DNA from: Archangiaceae bacterium
GTDB lineage: Bacteria > Myxococcota > Myxococcia > Myxococcales > Myxococcaceae
Direction: 5' to 3'
NCBI GenBank assembly: GCA_016714225.1
Contig: JADJNS010000028.1
Span: 45,300-109,299, forward strand
Length of the DNA stretch: 64,000 bases
The notes beneath the pieces are model-generated. The model saw only the letters and a list, made by a program, of their open reading frames with translations. It was not told where the DNA came from and searched no databases. Shown piece by piece: positions 28,876 through 37,975 of the stretch (its first letter is position 1; each line of letters starts with the position of its first letter). A program made the position numbers and the translations under genes.

Positions 28876-29351
28876 GCCCAACAATATAGGCTTCCGCGAG
28901 CCGCACGATCGGTAGCTTCTGCGCACCCTCGATTTGGAGCGCGCGCCCCGCGGGGCCGGGTGGGGTGTGCGGGTGCGGAAAATCGTGCTCGTGGCGTTCC
29001 GCCTGGTGCTTGCAGCCCCGCGAAATCACGCGCGCGGAATCGGGATTCCGGAATCCAACAAGTTTCAACATTCCGCACGCCTCCCCCACCTCCCCCACTC
29101 CAGACTCTCAACGGTTGCCATTGGAACGTCGGGCCCATGCGCAGACTCGGCTGGAGACCGCGCGCGTGTGAGCGGCGACCGCGGACCACCGTCTGCAGCG
29201 GACCGGGGCCAGGTGAGGCCCGGGCGCCCAGCTTCGACTCGCCGAGCGCCACCACGATGACCCGTTGCCTCGGTGCAGCCGCCCGCTCCGCAGGTCATCA
29301 CCACCCTTCGAGAACTCTGGTGGGGTGCCGGCCTGCGTATCGCCGTTCGCG
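28876..29351. other. Intergenic stretch, no convincing gene
   Basis: About 475 bases with only short, compositionally biased frames on both strands. It includes two CTCCCCCAC direct repeats near 29087-29099. I see no RNA gene or clear promoter. Confidence 0.5.
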
Positions 29352-29594
29352 ATGGACACCCAATCGAACCGACGCGGGCAGTTGATGCTGGGGGTCACGC
29401 TGCTGGGAGTCAGTGGCTGCCTCGGCTACGCCTACGGCGCCGGCGACCATTCCCCCCGGCGGCCCGGTGAGCTGGGACGGGCGCTACGTGAAGGTGAGAG
29501 GGAGGTCGTCGTCAGCCTCGACGTACCCTGGGCGGTCGACCCCGAGCTGCTCGAGCCGTTCAGGGTGACCGCGCGAGGAGCACCGCCACGCTGA
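29352..29594 (+). CDS. Possible small lipoprotein, tentative
   Basis: An 80-residue frame from ATG 29352 has an N-terminal signal with lipobox-like GVSGC (Cys24) and a mature part ending in LLEPFRVTARG. It overlaps the 3' end of the convergent ATPase gene by 35 bp and has no obvious ribosome binding site, so it may be a truncated gene or a chance frame. Confidence 0.35.
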   Translation: MDTQSNRRGQLMLGVTLLGVSGCLGYAYGAGDHSPRRPGELGRALREGEREVVVSLDVPWAVDPELLEPFRVTARGAPPR

Positions 29595-30214
29595 CGTCGC
29601 GGCGCGCCCGCTCGATGGCGTCGCCGAGCGCGTGTGGCATCGAACCGCCACGCGCCAGGTTCTCGGCCAGCTCGTACAGCACCCGCTGCACTGCGTAGTT
29701 CACCCGCGTCAGGTCGGGCGCGAGCCGTCGCGCGATAGCGCCGAAATCGAACGGCGTCTGCCGCGGCAGCGCTGCGCTCGCCACCCGGCGCGCGACCCAG
29801 TCGAGGGTCTCGAGCCCCTCGAGCTCGGCGGCGTGCGATCGGTGAGAGCCGAGCAGCAGTGAACCGCCCCGCCCCACCACCTCACGGGAGACCCGAGCGA
29901 GCCCGGCCGGCCGCAACACGTTGGCCTCGTCGAGGCACAGCCCCGCCGCGGGCTGCTCGGGCACCTTCCCCCACCCGCGCGTGCACGTCGCGCGGGTCGG
30001 AGTGCTGCGCGCACAACCAGCGCAGCGTCGTGCTCTTGCCCGCGCCCTTCTCGCCGACGAGCTCGACCCGAAACGGCCGCGCCGAGAGGGCCGCGAGCAC
30101 CGGCGAGGGCACGTCGACCCAGTCGAGCTGCGCACCTGGCAGCACGTTCTCGAAGGGGTTGCCGCGCAGGCCGAGCGCGCTCCAGTTCGCCACGTGGCCA
30201 GCGTCGATCGTCAT
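29560..30214 (-). CDS. P-loop ATPase of the ExeA-like/AAA type, frameshifted
   Basis: The gene starts at ATG 30214 (MTIDAGHVANWS) and has a Walker A (GEKGAGKST, residues about 52-60). About 30 codons later the sense moves to another frame that carries the Walker B-like GLCLDEANVL and an intact C-terminal half (to 29560). Removing one base from the five-C run at 29968-29972 joins them (..HARVGKVPEQPAAG..). The N-terminal GLRGNPFENVLPG resembles the start of ExeA-type secretion ATPases, but at about 218 residues it is short. It follows the Ser/Thr kinase gene by 57 bp on the same strand and may depend on its promoter. Confidence 0.65.
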
Positions 30215-30271
30215 CAGAATTCCGCCGAGGCCACGTTCTGATTGCGGCGTTCGCCCCACCCGCTCAGCGCG

Positions 30272-31900
30272 TCACAGGCCGTGCTTCTCGGCCCACGCGG
30301 TCAGCGCGCGCGTGGTCTCGCGGCACTGGTTGCCGTTCGCGGTGGTGTCGATGCGAGCGCGAATCGAGCCGAGCGTGCGCAGCTCGAGGTCGATCTCTTC
30401 GTTCGACATGCCCCCCCTCAGCAGCTGGCCCCGCGCCTTGGTCTTGATCTCGTCGAGGCGGTCGGCCTCTTGCTGCCGCCACGCGCCGAGGCTGGCGCAG
30501 TTGTCGCTCGACGAGATCTCGACGCTGTCGTTGTTCGGCCGGGCCGTCGCGATCGTCACCTTGGGGCGCGGCTTCTCTCTCTGCTCTTTCGAGACCGGCA
30601 GGTTGGGCAGCGGGTCGTCGGCCTCGACCTTCTCGACTGCGTCAGCCGGCACCGGCGCCGGCAGAACCGCTGGCGCCGGCTCGGGAGCCTTCACCTCGGG
30701 CACCCCCTCGACGACCTTCGGCGGAGCCACCGGCTCGACCTGCCCGCGCGGCCACAGCCACCAGACCACCAGCGCGAGCAGCCCCAGCGCGAGGGCGACG
30801 AACATCGGGCGCCGCGCCTGACCTCGCCGCAGGTCTGTCTCGAGCTTGTCGACGGTGGGGGTGCGCAGCACCGGCTCGGTGGCCAGGCCCTTCACCTCGA
30901 TCGGAGGCGTGGGCGCCTCGGAGTCGAGGGTGCGAAACGGCGCCGGCACCACCCGGGGCAGCGGGTTGGGTCGCTGCACCGTGGCGTCGGCCTGCAGCTG
31001 GCGGGTGAGTCGATTGACCACCTGCCGCGCGCTGTCGGCCGAGGCCGGTCGCTTCTCGGGGTCTTTCTCGAGCAGCTGGGTGACCAGGTCGTAGAGCCCG
31101 TCGGGCAGGTTCGAGACCCGCCCCGAGAGCGCCGGCGGCGCCTCGTAGACGTGCTTCTTCATCATCGCCACCACGCTGTCGGCCTTGAACGGCAGCGCGC
31201 CCGAGAGCATCTCGAACATCATCACGCCCAGGCAGTAGAGGTCGGTGCGCGGGGTCGGCGCGAGCCCGCGCGCCTGCTCGGGAGCGATGTACTCGGGCGT
31301 GCCCGCCACCAGCGACGCCTTGGCCAGCGCGGCGTTGGCCAAGGGGCCTTCGGAGATCTCGGCCAGCGTCACCGGGTTCTGCTTCGCCAGGCCGAAGTCG
31401 AGGAGCTTCACCACCCGCTCGCCGGTCGACTGGGCCGACAGAAACACGTTCGACGGCTTGAGGTCGCGGTGCACCACCTGGCTCTTGTGCGCCGCAGAGA
31501 GCGCCTGCAGCACCTCGTCGACCAGCGCCAGCACCCGCAGCGCAGGCATCGGCGCCTCGCGGTGAATCACCGACTCGAGCGACTCTCCGTCGAGGAACTC
31601 GGTGGTCATGTACTGCCGGCCGTCGGGCGTGTTGCCGAAGCCGATGATCTCGATGATGCCGCGGTGCTTGATGGCGCTGAGCGCCTGCGCCTCTTTCAAG
31701 AAGCGGTCGCTCTGCTCGCGGTCGGCGGCGTACTCGGGCTTGAGCACCTTCACCGCCGCGCGGCGGCCGATCAGCGGGTGCTTGGCGCGGTACACGACGC
31801 CCATGCCGCCTGCCGCCACCGGCTCTTCGACCACGAAGTCGCCCAGCCGCTGCCCGATCAGCGGGTCCACCACCGGGGGCACTGGCTGCGTGTTCGACAT
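30272..31900 (-). CDS. Membrane-anchored Ser/Thr protein kinase
   Basis: The 542-residue kinase follows the Hanks pattern: Gly loop GGMGVVY (31-37), ATP-anchoring Lys51 (AAVKVLK), catalytic Asp146 in HRDLKPSN, DFG168-170 and the APE motif at 206-208 (YIAPEQ). A Pro-rich juxtamembrane stretch (310-360) leads to one transmembrane helix (365-384) and an extracytoplasmic C-terminal domain of about 155 residues with two Cys (NDNCASL, GNQCRE) and a coiled-coil-like helix. The outer part may be the sensor. ATG 31900 was chosen because the kinase domain starts there. It is divergent from the helix-hairpin-helix gene. Confidence 0.92.
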   Translation of the reverse strand: MSNTQPVPPVVDPLIGQRLGDFVVEEPVAAGGMGVVYRAKHPLIGRRAAVKVLKPEYAADREQSDRFLKEAQALSAIKHRGIIEIIGFGNTPDGRQYMTTEFLDGESLESVIHREAPMPALRVLALVDEVLQALSAAHKSQVVHRDLKPSNVFLSAQSTGERVVKLLDFGLAKQNPVTLAEISEGPLANAALAKASLVAGTPEYIAPEQARGLAPTPRTDLYCLGVMMFEMLSGALPFKADSVVAMMKKHVYEAPPALSGRVSNLPDGLYDLVTQLLEKDPEKRPASADSARQVVNRLTRQLQADATVQRPNPLPRVVPAPFRTLDSEAPTPPIEVKGLATEPVLRTPTVDKLETDLRRGQARRPMFVALALGLLALVVWWLWPRGQVEPVAPPKVVEGVPEVKAPEPAPAVLPAPVPADAVEKVEADDPLPNLPVSKEQREKPRPKVTIATARPNNDSVEISSSDNCASLGAWRQQEADRLDEIKTKARGQLLRGGMSNEEIDLELRTLGSIRARIDTTANGNQCRETTRALTAWAEKHGL

Positions 31901-32032
31901 TCTTGCGCGGCATTGTCGATGAAGATCGCATCGAGGTCGAGCAGTTGACCGACTCGAATTCGCGACACCTCGGCGGCCTGCGCGGCGCGACTTTGAAGGC
32001 ACCGCGCCGGCGGGTGCGGCATAAGGGGCTTC

Positions 32033-32788
32033 ATGTCCTCCGTGCGTCTCTCTGCGCTCCGCGGCCTCACCGCCGCCGAAGTCGGCAAGCTCGAAAAGCT
32101 CGGCCTCAAGTCCACCTCGGCGTTGATGCAGGCCGCTCCCAACACGCGCAAAGAGAGAGAGCTCGCCGCCAAGACCGGCATCTCGCACGCGCGCATTCGC
32201 GAAGCGGTGAACCGCGCGAACCTGGTTCAGGTGAAGGGCGTGGGCCCCGCCACCGCCGATCTGATGGAGAACGCCGGCGTGAACAGCGCCCGCGAGCTCG
32301 CGCACCGCAACCCCGCCGCGCTCGCCGAGACCCTGGCCGGCTACGTCGACAGCCACCGCGAGCTCAACTACCGCGCTCCCGACGCCAAGACGGTGGCGGT
32401 GCTGGTCGAGCGCGCCAAAGCGCTCTACGGCCCCGAGACGCCTTCGGTCACCACCCTCGACGCCGCGCGCCCGTTCGCCGCGCAGATGCTGGCCGACTAC
32501 GTGAACGACGTGCTGTTCACCAACCACCCGGTCGGCGCCTCGTTCCGCCGCGAGGTGCTCGACAACTACCCCAAGGCCGACTGGCCGAAGGTGAAGGCGC
32601 AGCTGCTCGCCGAGATCCCCGCGTACGTGGGCACCGGGCCTTCGCCGCTGAACAACTCGGGGCTCGACTCGGCCGACGAAGACGCCAAGGGCTTCCAGCT
32701 CACTGGCCGGTTCTTCGGTCTGTACACCGAGGTGAAGGTGCTCAAGCCCGACGGCAAGCCGGGGCCGCTGCTGGTCGAGGTCGACTAG
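32033..32788 (+). CDS. DUF4332-like helix-hairpin-helix protein
   Basis: The 251-residue protein has an N-terminal half with repeated helix-hairpin-helix signatures (LRGLTAAEVGKLEKLGLKS at 9-27 and VQVKGVGPATADLMENAGV at 65-83), the layout of DUF4332. Such motifs commonly bind DNA non-specifically or mediate protein contacts. The C-terminal 130 residues have no family I recognise. ATG 32033 is about 130 bp from the divergent kinase start. The next gene downstream is about 85 bp away, so joint transcription is possible. Confidence 0.8.
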   Translation: MSSVRLSALRGLTAAEVGKLEKLGLKSTSALMQAAPNTRKERELAAKTGISHARIREAVNRANLVQVKGVGPATADLMENAGVNSARELAHRNPAALAETLAGYVDSHRELNYRAPDAKTVAVLVERAKALYGPETPSVTTLDAARPFAAQMLADYVNDVLFTNHPVGASFRREVLDNYPKADWPKVKAQLLAEIPAYVGTGPSPLNNSGLDSADEDAKGFQLTGRFFGLYTEVKVLKPDGKPGPLLVEVD

Positions 32789-32873
32789 CCAGCTCGAGAC
32801 CGCTGCGCACACAGCTGTAGCAGCGGCTGCTTCCGTGAAAGGCCTGCCTCGCGTGGGCTAACATCGGCGTGGT

Positions 32874-35800
32874 TTGGCCAAGCCGCCCCCCAGGCCGAAG
32901 AAGGCGCAGCACCCGGCGCGCGTTCGCTTTCCCGCGATGCTGCGCGTCGACTACGCGGTCGAAGGTCGCACCACCTTCTCGTACACCAGCCGGCTGGGGC
33001 CGCTCGACATGGTGGTGCGAGGCGCGCGCAACTTCACCGAGGGCGCGTCGGTCGACTTCAAGCTCTCGGCGTCGAAAGAGAAGACCCTCGCGCTCAAAGG
33101 CACCGTGCTCGACACCGCCTTCGACGGCGTCGACGACGACCTGCTGGTCGAGTTCGACGCCGGCCAGGAGAGCAACCTCAAGACGCTGCGCAAGCTGATC
33201 GAACAGCAGTACGTGCAGAAGCTCGAAGAAGACGTGGCGCGCTCGCTGCGCTCGGTCGAGAAGGTCAGCCTCTTGGCGGCCTGGTACCACGAGGCCGGCC
33301 GCGCCGCCGACGCGCTCGAGCTGCAGCGCAAGGCGTGGCACGCGAACCCGCAGTCGCTGCAGGCGTGCGAGGCGTTCGCCGAGCTGCTGCTGCCGCGCGC
33401 CCGCGAAGAAGGGGTCGAAGAGTCGCTGGTCGAAGAGCTCGCCGCGCTGCTCGAAGAGGGCCAGGCCCTGGGCAAGAGCGAGGTGCTCGAGGCCGCAGCG
33501 GCAGAGCTGACCCGGGTGCGCCGCGAGCACGAACGCAAGCGCCGCGAAGCCGAAGAGGCCGCCGCCGAGGCCGCGCGCAAGGCGCAGGAAGAGAAGCTGC
33601 AGCGGCTCAAAGAGAAGATTCACGCCGAGGCCGAGGCCGCTGCGACGGCCGCCGCCGGCAAGCGCCTTCAGCAGGCCGAGCGCGAGCTCAAGGTGCAGCT
33701 CACCGAGGCGCAGAACGCCGAGGCCGAGGCGAAGAAGGCGGCGCGGCGCGCGGTCTCCGAGGCCGACGAGCTGCGCGGGCTGCGGGCCGCCGACGCCACC
33801 CAGCTCGAGCGGCTGCAGGCGCGACTCGAGAGCCAGAAGCACGCGCACGCGGACGAGAAGAAAGAGCATGCCGCGGTCATCGAGGCGTTCGAGGCGCGGC
33901 TCAAAGAGCTGCAGGCCGCCGATGCCGAGGGCCGGCGGGCCGCGAAGAAGGCGGGCGCCGAGCTCGACGCGCTGCGCACGGCGCGCACCGAAGACGGCCG
34001 CGAGCGCGAGAAGCTCGAGGCGCGCCTGGAAGAGCTGAAGGCGCGCATCGCCGAAGAGCGCGCGCAGCGCGACACCCTGCGGCAAGACCTCGACGCGCGG
34101 CTCAAAGAGGTGGGCGGCGCCGAGGCCGAGTCGCGCAAGGCGGTGCGCAAGGCGGTGGCAGAGCTCGAAGCGAGCCGCGCCGCGCTCGAGGAAGAGCGCG
34201 GCAACCGCGCCAGGCTGGAGCAGAAGCTCGAGCGCCAGCTGGCCCGCGCGGTCGAAGAGCGCGCCGAGCTCGACAAGCTGCGGGGCACGCTCGAGGCGCA
34301 GGCCAAAGACGCCACCGCCGCGGAAGCCGAGGCCAAGAAGACGGCGCGGCGCGCGCAGACCGAGCTGGAAGACGCCCGGGCCACCCTGGCGCTCGAGAAG
34401 GCGAACCTGCACAAGCTCGAAGACCGGCTGGTCAAGCATCAGGGCCGGCTGGCCGACGAGAACCAGGCGCTCGAAGCGCAGCGCGCGGCGGCCGAGACCC
34501 GGCTCAAGCAGCTCGCGGCGGCCGAGGCCGAGGCGCGCAAGTCGGCGGCGACGGCACAGGGGCAGCTCGCCGAGATGCGCACCGCCCTCGACGCCGAGAA
34601 GGCGCGCGCGCTCAAAGAGCGTGAAGAGCTCGACCGCCGCGCGGCCGCAGTGCGTGACGAGGCGCTGCAGCTCGACGAGCTCAAGCGTCAGGTCGAGGCG
34701 CGGCTCAACGAGGCGCGCACCGGAGCTGCTTCCACCCAGGCGGTGCAAGAGGCCTGGGCGCTCAAGCTGCAGCGGGTCGAAGCCGAGCACCAGGTACGGC
34801 TCGAGGCGGCGGGCACCGATGCGCGCCGCGCAGCCGACGACGCCTGGGCACAGAAGCTGCGCACGCTCGAGGGCTCGCACCAGATGCGGGTGGCGGCCCT
34901 CGAGACGGCCGAGCGCCAGGCCCGCGCCGCCGCCGAGGCCGCCGCGGGCGAGAGCGTCTCGGTGCGGCAAGAGGCGGCGGCCCACAAGAGCGCGGGCGAC
35001 GAAGCGCGAGCCCGCGCCGAGACGGCCGAGCGGCGCGTCGCCGAGCTCTCCACCCAGCTGCAAGAGACCGAGTGGCGCTTCGGCCGCGAGCGGCAGGAGC
35101 AGGAAGCCGCGCTGGGCCGCGAGCGCGAGAAGGTCGCCACCGAAGAAGTCGAGCGCGCCGCGCTGGGCAAGAAGCTCGAAGAGCTGCGGGCCGCGTCGCG
35201 GGCGAACCTCGAGGCCGCGCAGCGCAGCGAGCAGGAGACCCGCGCGAAGCTCGGCGAAGCCCTGGCCGGGGTCGAGGCGGCTCGCGCGCGGCTGACCGAG
35301 GCCGCCGGGTCGATCGAGAAGCTCGAGCGCAGCGCAGAGCGGCTCGAGGCCGAGCTGCTCTCGGAGCGCGAGCGGCGCGGGCAGCTCGAGCGCGACCTGA
35401 CCGCCAGGGCCGCCGAGCTGGGCCGGGTCGAGGCAGCGGGGGTCGAAGCGGCCGCGCGCGCTCGCAGCGAGGGCGACGAGCTCAAGCGCCGCGTCGAGGC
35501 GTCGACCGCGCGCGCCGACGAGCTCGAGCAGCGGCTCCGCGCCGCCGAGGCCGCGCTCGAGGCGCAGCACAAAGAGAACGAGCGCACCGCGCGCGAGCAG
35601 GCGGCGCGGCGCGACGAGGCGCTGGCGGCCGAGAGAGACAGCCGCGAGCAGGCGCGCCGGGCGCGCGAAGAGGCCGACGAGCTGCGGCGCTTGCTGGGCG
35701 TCGAGCGGCTGCAGCTCGACGAGCAGACCCATCTCTTTCAGCAAGAGCGCGCCCGCTTTCTCGAAGAGCGGCTCGACTTCGAGGCGTTTCGCGCCAACGT

Positions 35801-36122
35801 TCAGTCGCAGCTGCACGTGTCGGAAGAGCGGCTGAGGGTGATGGAGGCCGAGCTGCAGGTGCGCGAGCGGGAGCTCGAGGCGCGGCGCGAGGCCGAAGCG
35901 GCGCAGCAGAAGGCCACGGCGCGCGAGCTCAGCTACCGCGAGACCAAGCTCCGGCACGTGGAGCAGGCGCACAAGCAGCTGGCGCCTTCGATCTGGGGTG
36001 GAGAAGCGCCGCAGGCCGACGCCCTGGCCGACGCCCTGAGCCAGGTGGAGCCCGGCGACGCGCCCGCCGACGAGGCCGAAGACCCGTTCGCCACCGCGAT
36101 GCGCGGCTACCAGAAGGAATAG
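32874..36122 (+). CDS. PilZ-like domain protein with ~900-residue coiled coil
   Basis: This 1082-residue protein has an N-terminal small beta domain (about 15-100) resembling the PilZ-related paralogous domain common in Myxococcus (TIGR02266-like), then a helical linker (105-195). A continuous Glu/Arg/Ala/Leu-rich coiled coil follows from about 200 to 1045, and an acidic tail ends in DPFATAMRGYQKE. The layout recalls AglZ and FrzS of M. xanthus, where a signalling N-domain is followed by a long coiled coil, but the N-domain type differs. A scaffold or cytoskeleton-linked role is inferred. The likely start is TTG 32874; the next in-frame ATG would cut into the PilZ-like domain. No frameshift interrupts 3.2 kb of repetitive codons. 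Confidence 0.8.
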   Translation: MAKPPPRPKKAQHPARVRFPAMLRVDYAVEGRTTFSYTSRLGPLDMVVRGARNFTEGASVDFKLSASKEKTLALKGTVLDTAFDGVDDDLLVEFDAGQESNLKTLRKLIEQQYVQKLEEDVARSLRSVEKVSLLAAWYHEAGRAADALELQRKAWHANPQSLQACEAFAELLLPRAREEGVEESLVEELAALLEEGQALGKSEVLEAAAAELTRVRREHERKRREAEEAAAEAARKAQEEKLQRLKEKIHAEAEAAATAAAGKRLQQAERELKVQLTEAQNAEAEAKKAARRAVSEADELRGLRAADATQLERLQARLESQKHAHADEKKEHAAVIEAFEARLKELQAADAEGRRAAKKAGAELDALRTARTEDGREREKLEARLEELKARIAEERAQRDTLRQDLDARLKEVGGAEAESRKAVRKAVAELEASRAALEEERGNRARLEQKLERQLARAVEERAELDKLRGTLEAQAKDATAAEAEAKKTARRAQTELEDARATLALEKANLHKLEDRLVKHQGRLADENQALEAQRAAAETRLKQLAAAEAEARKSAATAQGQLAEMRTALDAEKARALKEREELDRRAAAVRDEALQLDELKRQVEARLNEARTGAASTQAVQEAWALKLQRVEAEHQVRLEAAGTDARRAADDAWAQKLRTLEGSHQMRVAALETAERQARAAAEAAAGESVSVRQEAAAHKSAGDEARARAETAERRVAELSTQLQETEWRFGRERQEQEAALGREREKVATEEVERAALGKKLEELRAASRANLEAAQRSEQETRAKLGEALAGVEAARARLTEAAGSIEKLERSAERLEAELLSERERRGQLERDLTARAAELGRVEAAGVEAAARARSEGDELKRRVEASTARADELEQRLRAAEAALEAQHKENERTAREQAARRDEALAAERDSREQARRAREEADELRRLLGVERLQLDEQTHLFQQERARFLEERLDFEAFRANVQSQLHVSEERLRVMEAELQVRERELEARREAEAAQQKATARELSYRETKLRHVEQAHKQLAPSIWGGEAPQADALADALSQVEPGDAPADEAEDPFATAMRGYQKE

Positions 36123-36266
36123 CGGGCACCGGCAACGTTGACACGGTGGGCGCGTCGCTCGCGCCAATGCCCCAACAACAAAGGTGCCGGCGCCTCCAAC
36201 GTCGCTTCATACCTACGCTCACCTACAGGCACGCCCGGTGCAGCGCCTCGACGTGGAGAAACCACC

Positions 36267-36689
36267 ATGTCCCAACTCAAGAAGCTGTCTCTCGTCGCCG
36301 CTTTTCTACTTGTCGCCGCCTGCATGCATCGTGTCGAAACGGTGCCGCTGTCTCAAACCGCAGAAGGAATTCCCTCGGCCCAGGGTGACGTGAGGGCCGT
36401 GACCTCGAAAGACCTCAACAAGCGGGTCACGGTAGAGGTGAAGCACATGGCCCCGCCGAGCAGGATCCAGTCGGGCGCCACCGTGTACGTGGTGTGGGCC
36501 AGGCCCGACGGCTCTGACACCGTGCAGAACATCGGCGCGCTGCGGGTCGACAAGAACCTGACCGGCTCGCTGACCACCATGCTGCCCTATCAGTCGTTCA
36601 AGCTCTTCATCACCGCCGAGCCGTCGGGGAGCATGACGCAGCCGACCGGTGAAGAGCTGTTGGCGGCCAACGTGGCCGGCACCGACTGA
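36267..36689 (+). CDS. Small lipoprotein
   Basis: The 140-residue precursor starts at ATG 36267 with GGAG nine bases upstream and has lipobox LVAAC (Cys19). The mature domain is beta-rich (VTVEVKHMAPP, ATVYVVWARPD, LFITAEPSG) and resembles small Ig-like or anti-sigma-associated folds, without a clear family. It is followed by a strong bidirectional terminator and so ends its transcription unit. Confidence 0.8.
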   Translation: MSQLKKLSLVAAFLLVAACMHRVETVPLSQTAEGIPSAQGDVRAVTSKDLNKRVTVEVKHMAPPSRIQSGATVYVVWARPDGSDTVQNIGALRVDKNLTGSLTTMLPYQSFKLFITAEPSGSMTQPTGEELLAANVAGTD

Positions 36690-36714
36690 CGTCAGGCTCT
36701 GCCCGCAAAACGAA

Positions 36715-36758
36715 ACGCGGAGCGATGCGCTCGAGGGCATCGCTCCGCGTCGTCTTTT
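36715..36758. terminator. Bidirectional intrinsic terminator
   Basis: A perfect 14-bp stem (ACGCGGAGCGATGC at 36715-36728 with its complement at 36737-36750) encloses an 8-base loop. It is followed by CGTCTTTTT on the plus strand and preceded by an A-rich tract that gives U's on the minus strand. It sits between the convergent lipoprotein and EEP-family genes, so it can serve both. Confidence 0.85.
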
Positions 36759-36772
36759 TCAAAGAGGGCTGA

Positions 36773-37723
36773 TCAGGCGCTGACGTGCACGTGCGCGCGG
36801 AGCATCGGGTGGTCCGACGCGTACTTGATCTGCTTGCTGTGGTCGCTGACGTAGTGGCTGAAGTGCGCGCGGGGGCCCCCGTACATGTGATCGATGCCCA
36901 CCTGGTGCCGCGAGCCGTGGGCTGCGTGCAGGTTGGTGCCGCGGGTGATCTTGTTGAAGGTCTCCTGCTTCTCGTTCATGTCGCCGGTCATGAAGACCGG
37001 CAGCCCGGTGCTCTTCTCGAGCCGCCTCACCATCTTGGTTTCGATGGCGGTGGCGCGGTCGCGCCACTTCTCCTGGTGGTGGAAGCGCGCGGTGTCTGCG
37101 GGGTTGTGGAAGTTGGTGAAGATCATGCGCTGGCCGGTCTTCTTGTCCTCCAGAATCACGATCGGCATCTTGCGCTTGTGACCGTTGAAGTACGGAATGT
37201 TGATGGTCTTGTGCTTCACCAGCTTGAACTTCTCTTTGTTCCACGCGATCGCGTTCTCGGTGTCGCCGGTCTTCGGAAAGAGGCCGTACTTGCCGTGGGT
37301 CCCCTTCAGAAACTCATTGGCCTGCACGTGCTGCAGCTCCTGAAAGCCGACCACGTCGACCTTGTTCGCCAGAATCTTGTGAACGGTGGTGTGCATGCGC
37401 TGCACGCCCGAGGCCTTGCCCGGCTTGTTGCCGTGCGCGGTGGTGTGGCTGTTGCCGAGCACGTTGAAGCTCGACATGTTGAAGTCGCTGCCGCCGCGCT
37501 TGTGGTCCTTCTTCTTCGCTTTGCCGGTCGACGACTGCTGGTCGACCACCGGGCGGCCCTCGGTGCTGGGCACGATGCCGGGCGTCTGGTCGGTGGTCGG
37601 CAGACCCTGGAGCTTGTTCAGCCAGTTGAGAAACGCGGGGTCGAACTGCTGAGGAGGGGCGGCGGTGCGGGTCGTCATCGGAGGGCCTCGTTTTGGGAGC
37701 GGAAGCGCAAGCTGCAAAGCCAT
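36773..37723 (-). CDS. Endonuclease/exonuclease/phosphatase-family protein
   Basis: This protein of up to 316 residues has the EEP fold landmarks in order: SFNVLGNS (Asn), VVGFQELQ (metal-binding Glu), FTNFHNP, FMTGDMNE (Asp/Asn pair), GIDHMYG and the final ASDHPM (catalytic Asp-His). This is the DNase I/sphingomyelinase-like set. The basic, Lys-rich linker (about 55-70) and lack of a signal peptide leave open whether it is intracellular or exported by another route. Start choice is uncertain: ATG 37723 or ATG 37678, neither with a strong ribosome binding site. The N-terminal 60 residues are disordered. Confidence 0.8.
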   Translation of the reverse strand: MALQLALPLPKRGPPMTTRTAAPPQQFDPAFLNWLNKLQGLPTTDQTPGIVPSTEGRPVVDQQSSTGKAKKKDHKRGGSDFNMSSFNVLGNSHTTAHGNKPGKASGVQRMHTTVHKILANKVDVVGFQELQHVQANEFLKGTHGKYGLFPKTGDTENAIAWNKEKFKLVKHKTINIPYFNGHKRKMPIVILEDKKTGQRMIFTNFHNPADTARFHHQEKWRDRATAIETKMVRRLEKSTGLPVFMTGDMNEKQETFNKITRGTNLHAAHGSRHQVGIDHMYGGPRAHFSHYVSDHSKQIKYASDHPMLRAHVHVSA

Positions 37724-37975
37724 GTTCGGCGCCCCGCCCTGCGCAATTGCGAAACCGGCTGTTCCGAATGTTTACAGCCTGAGAATTTGTCGAACCCGCT
37801 GAAACAACTGGCGAAAAGCGTTCAGAAGCGCGGTGGGAGATGGCCCTACCCGGTCACTGAATCGGCAGATCGCAGTGCACGCCGCAGTTGCGCAGGTCGT
37901 AGCCGAAGGAGAATTCCGAAGCGCCACGCCGCGCGGGGCCGCCCTTCGAGCGAAGCCCCCTCGAAGGTGCGCCGG

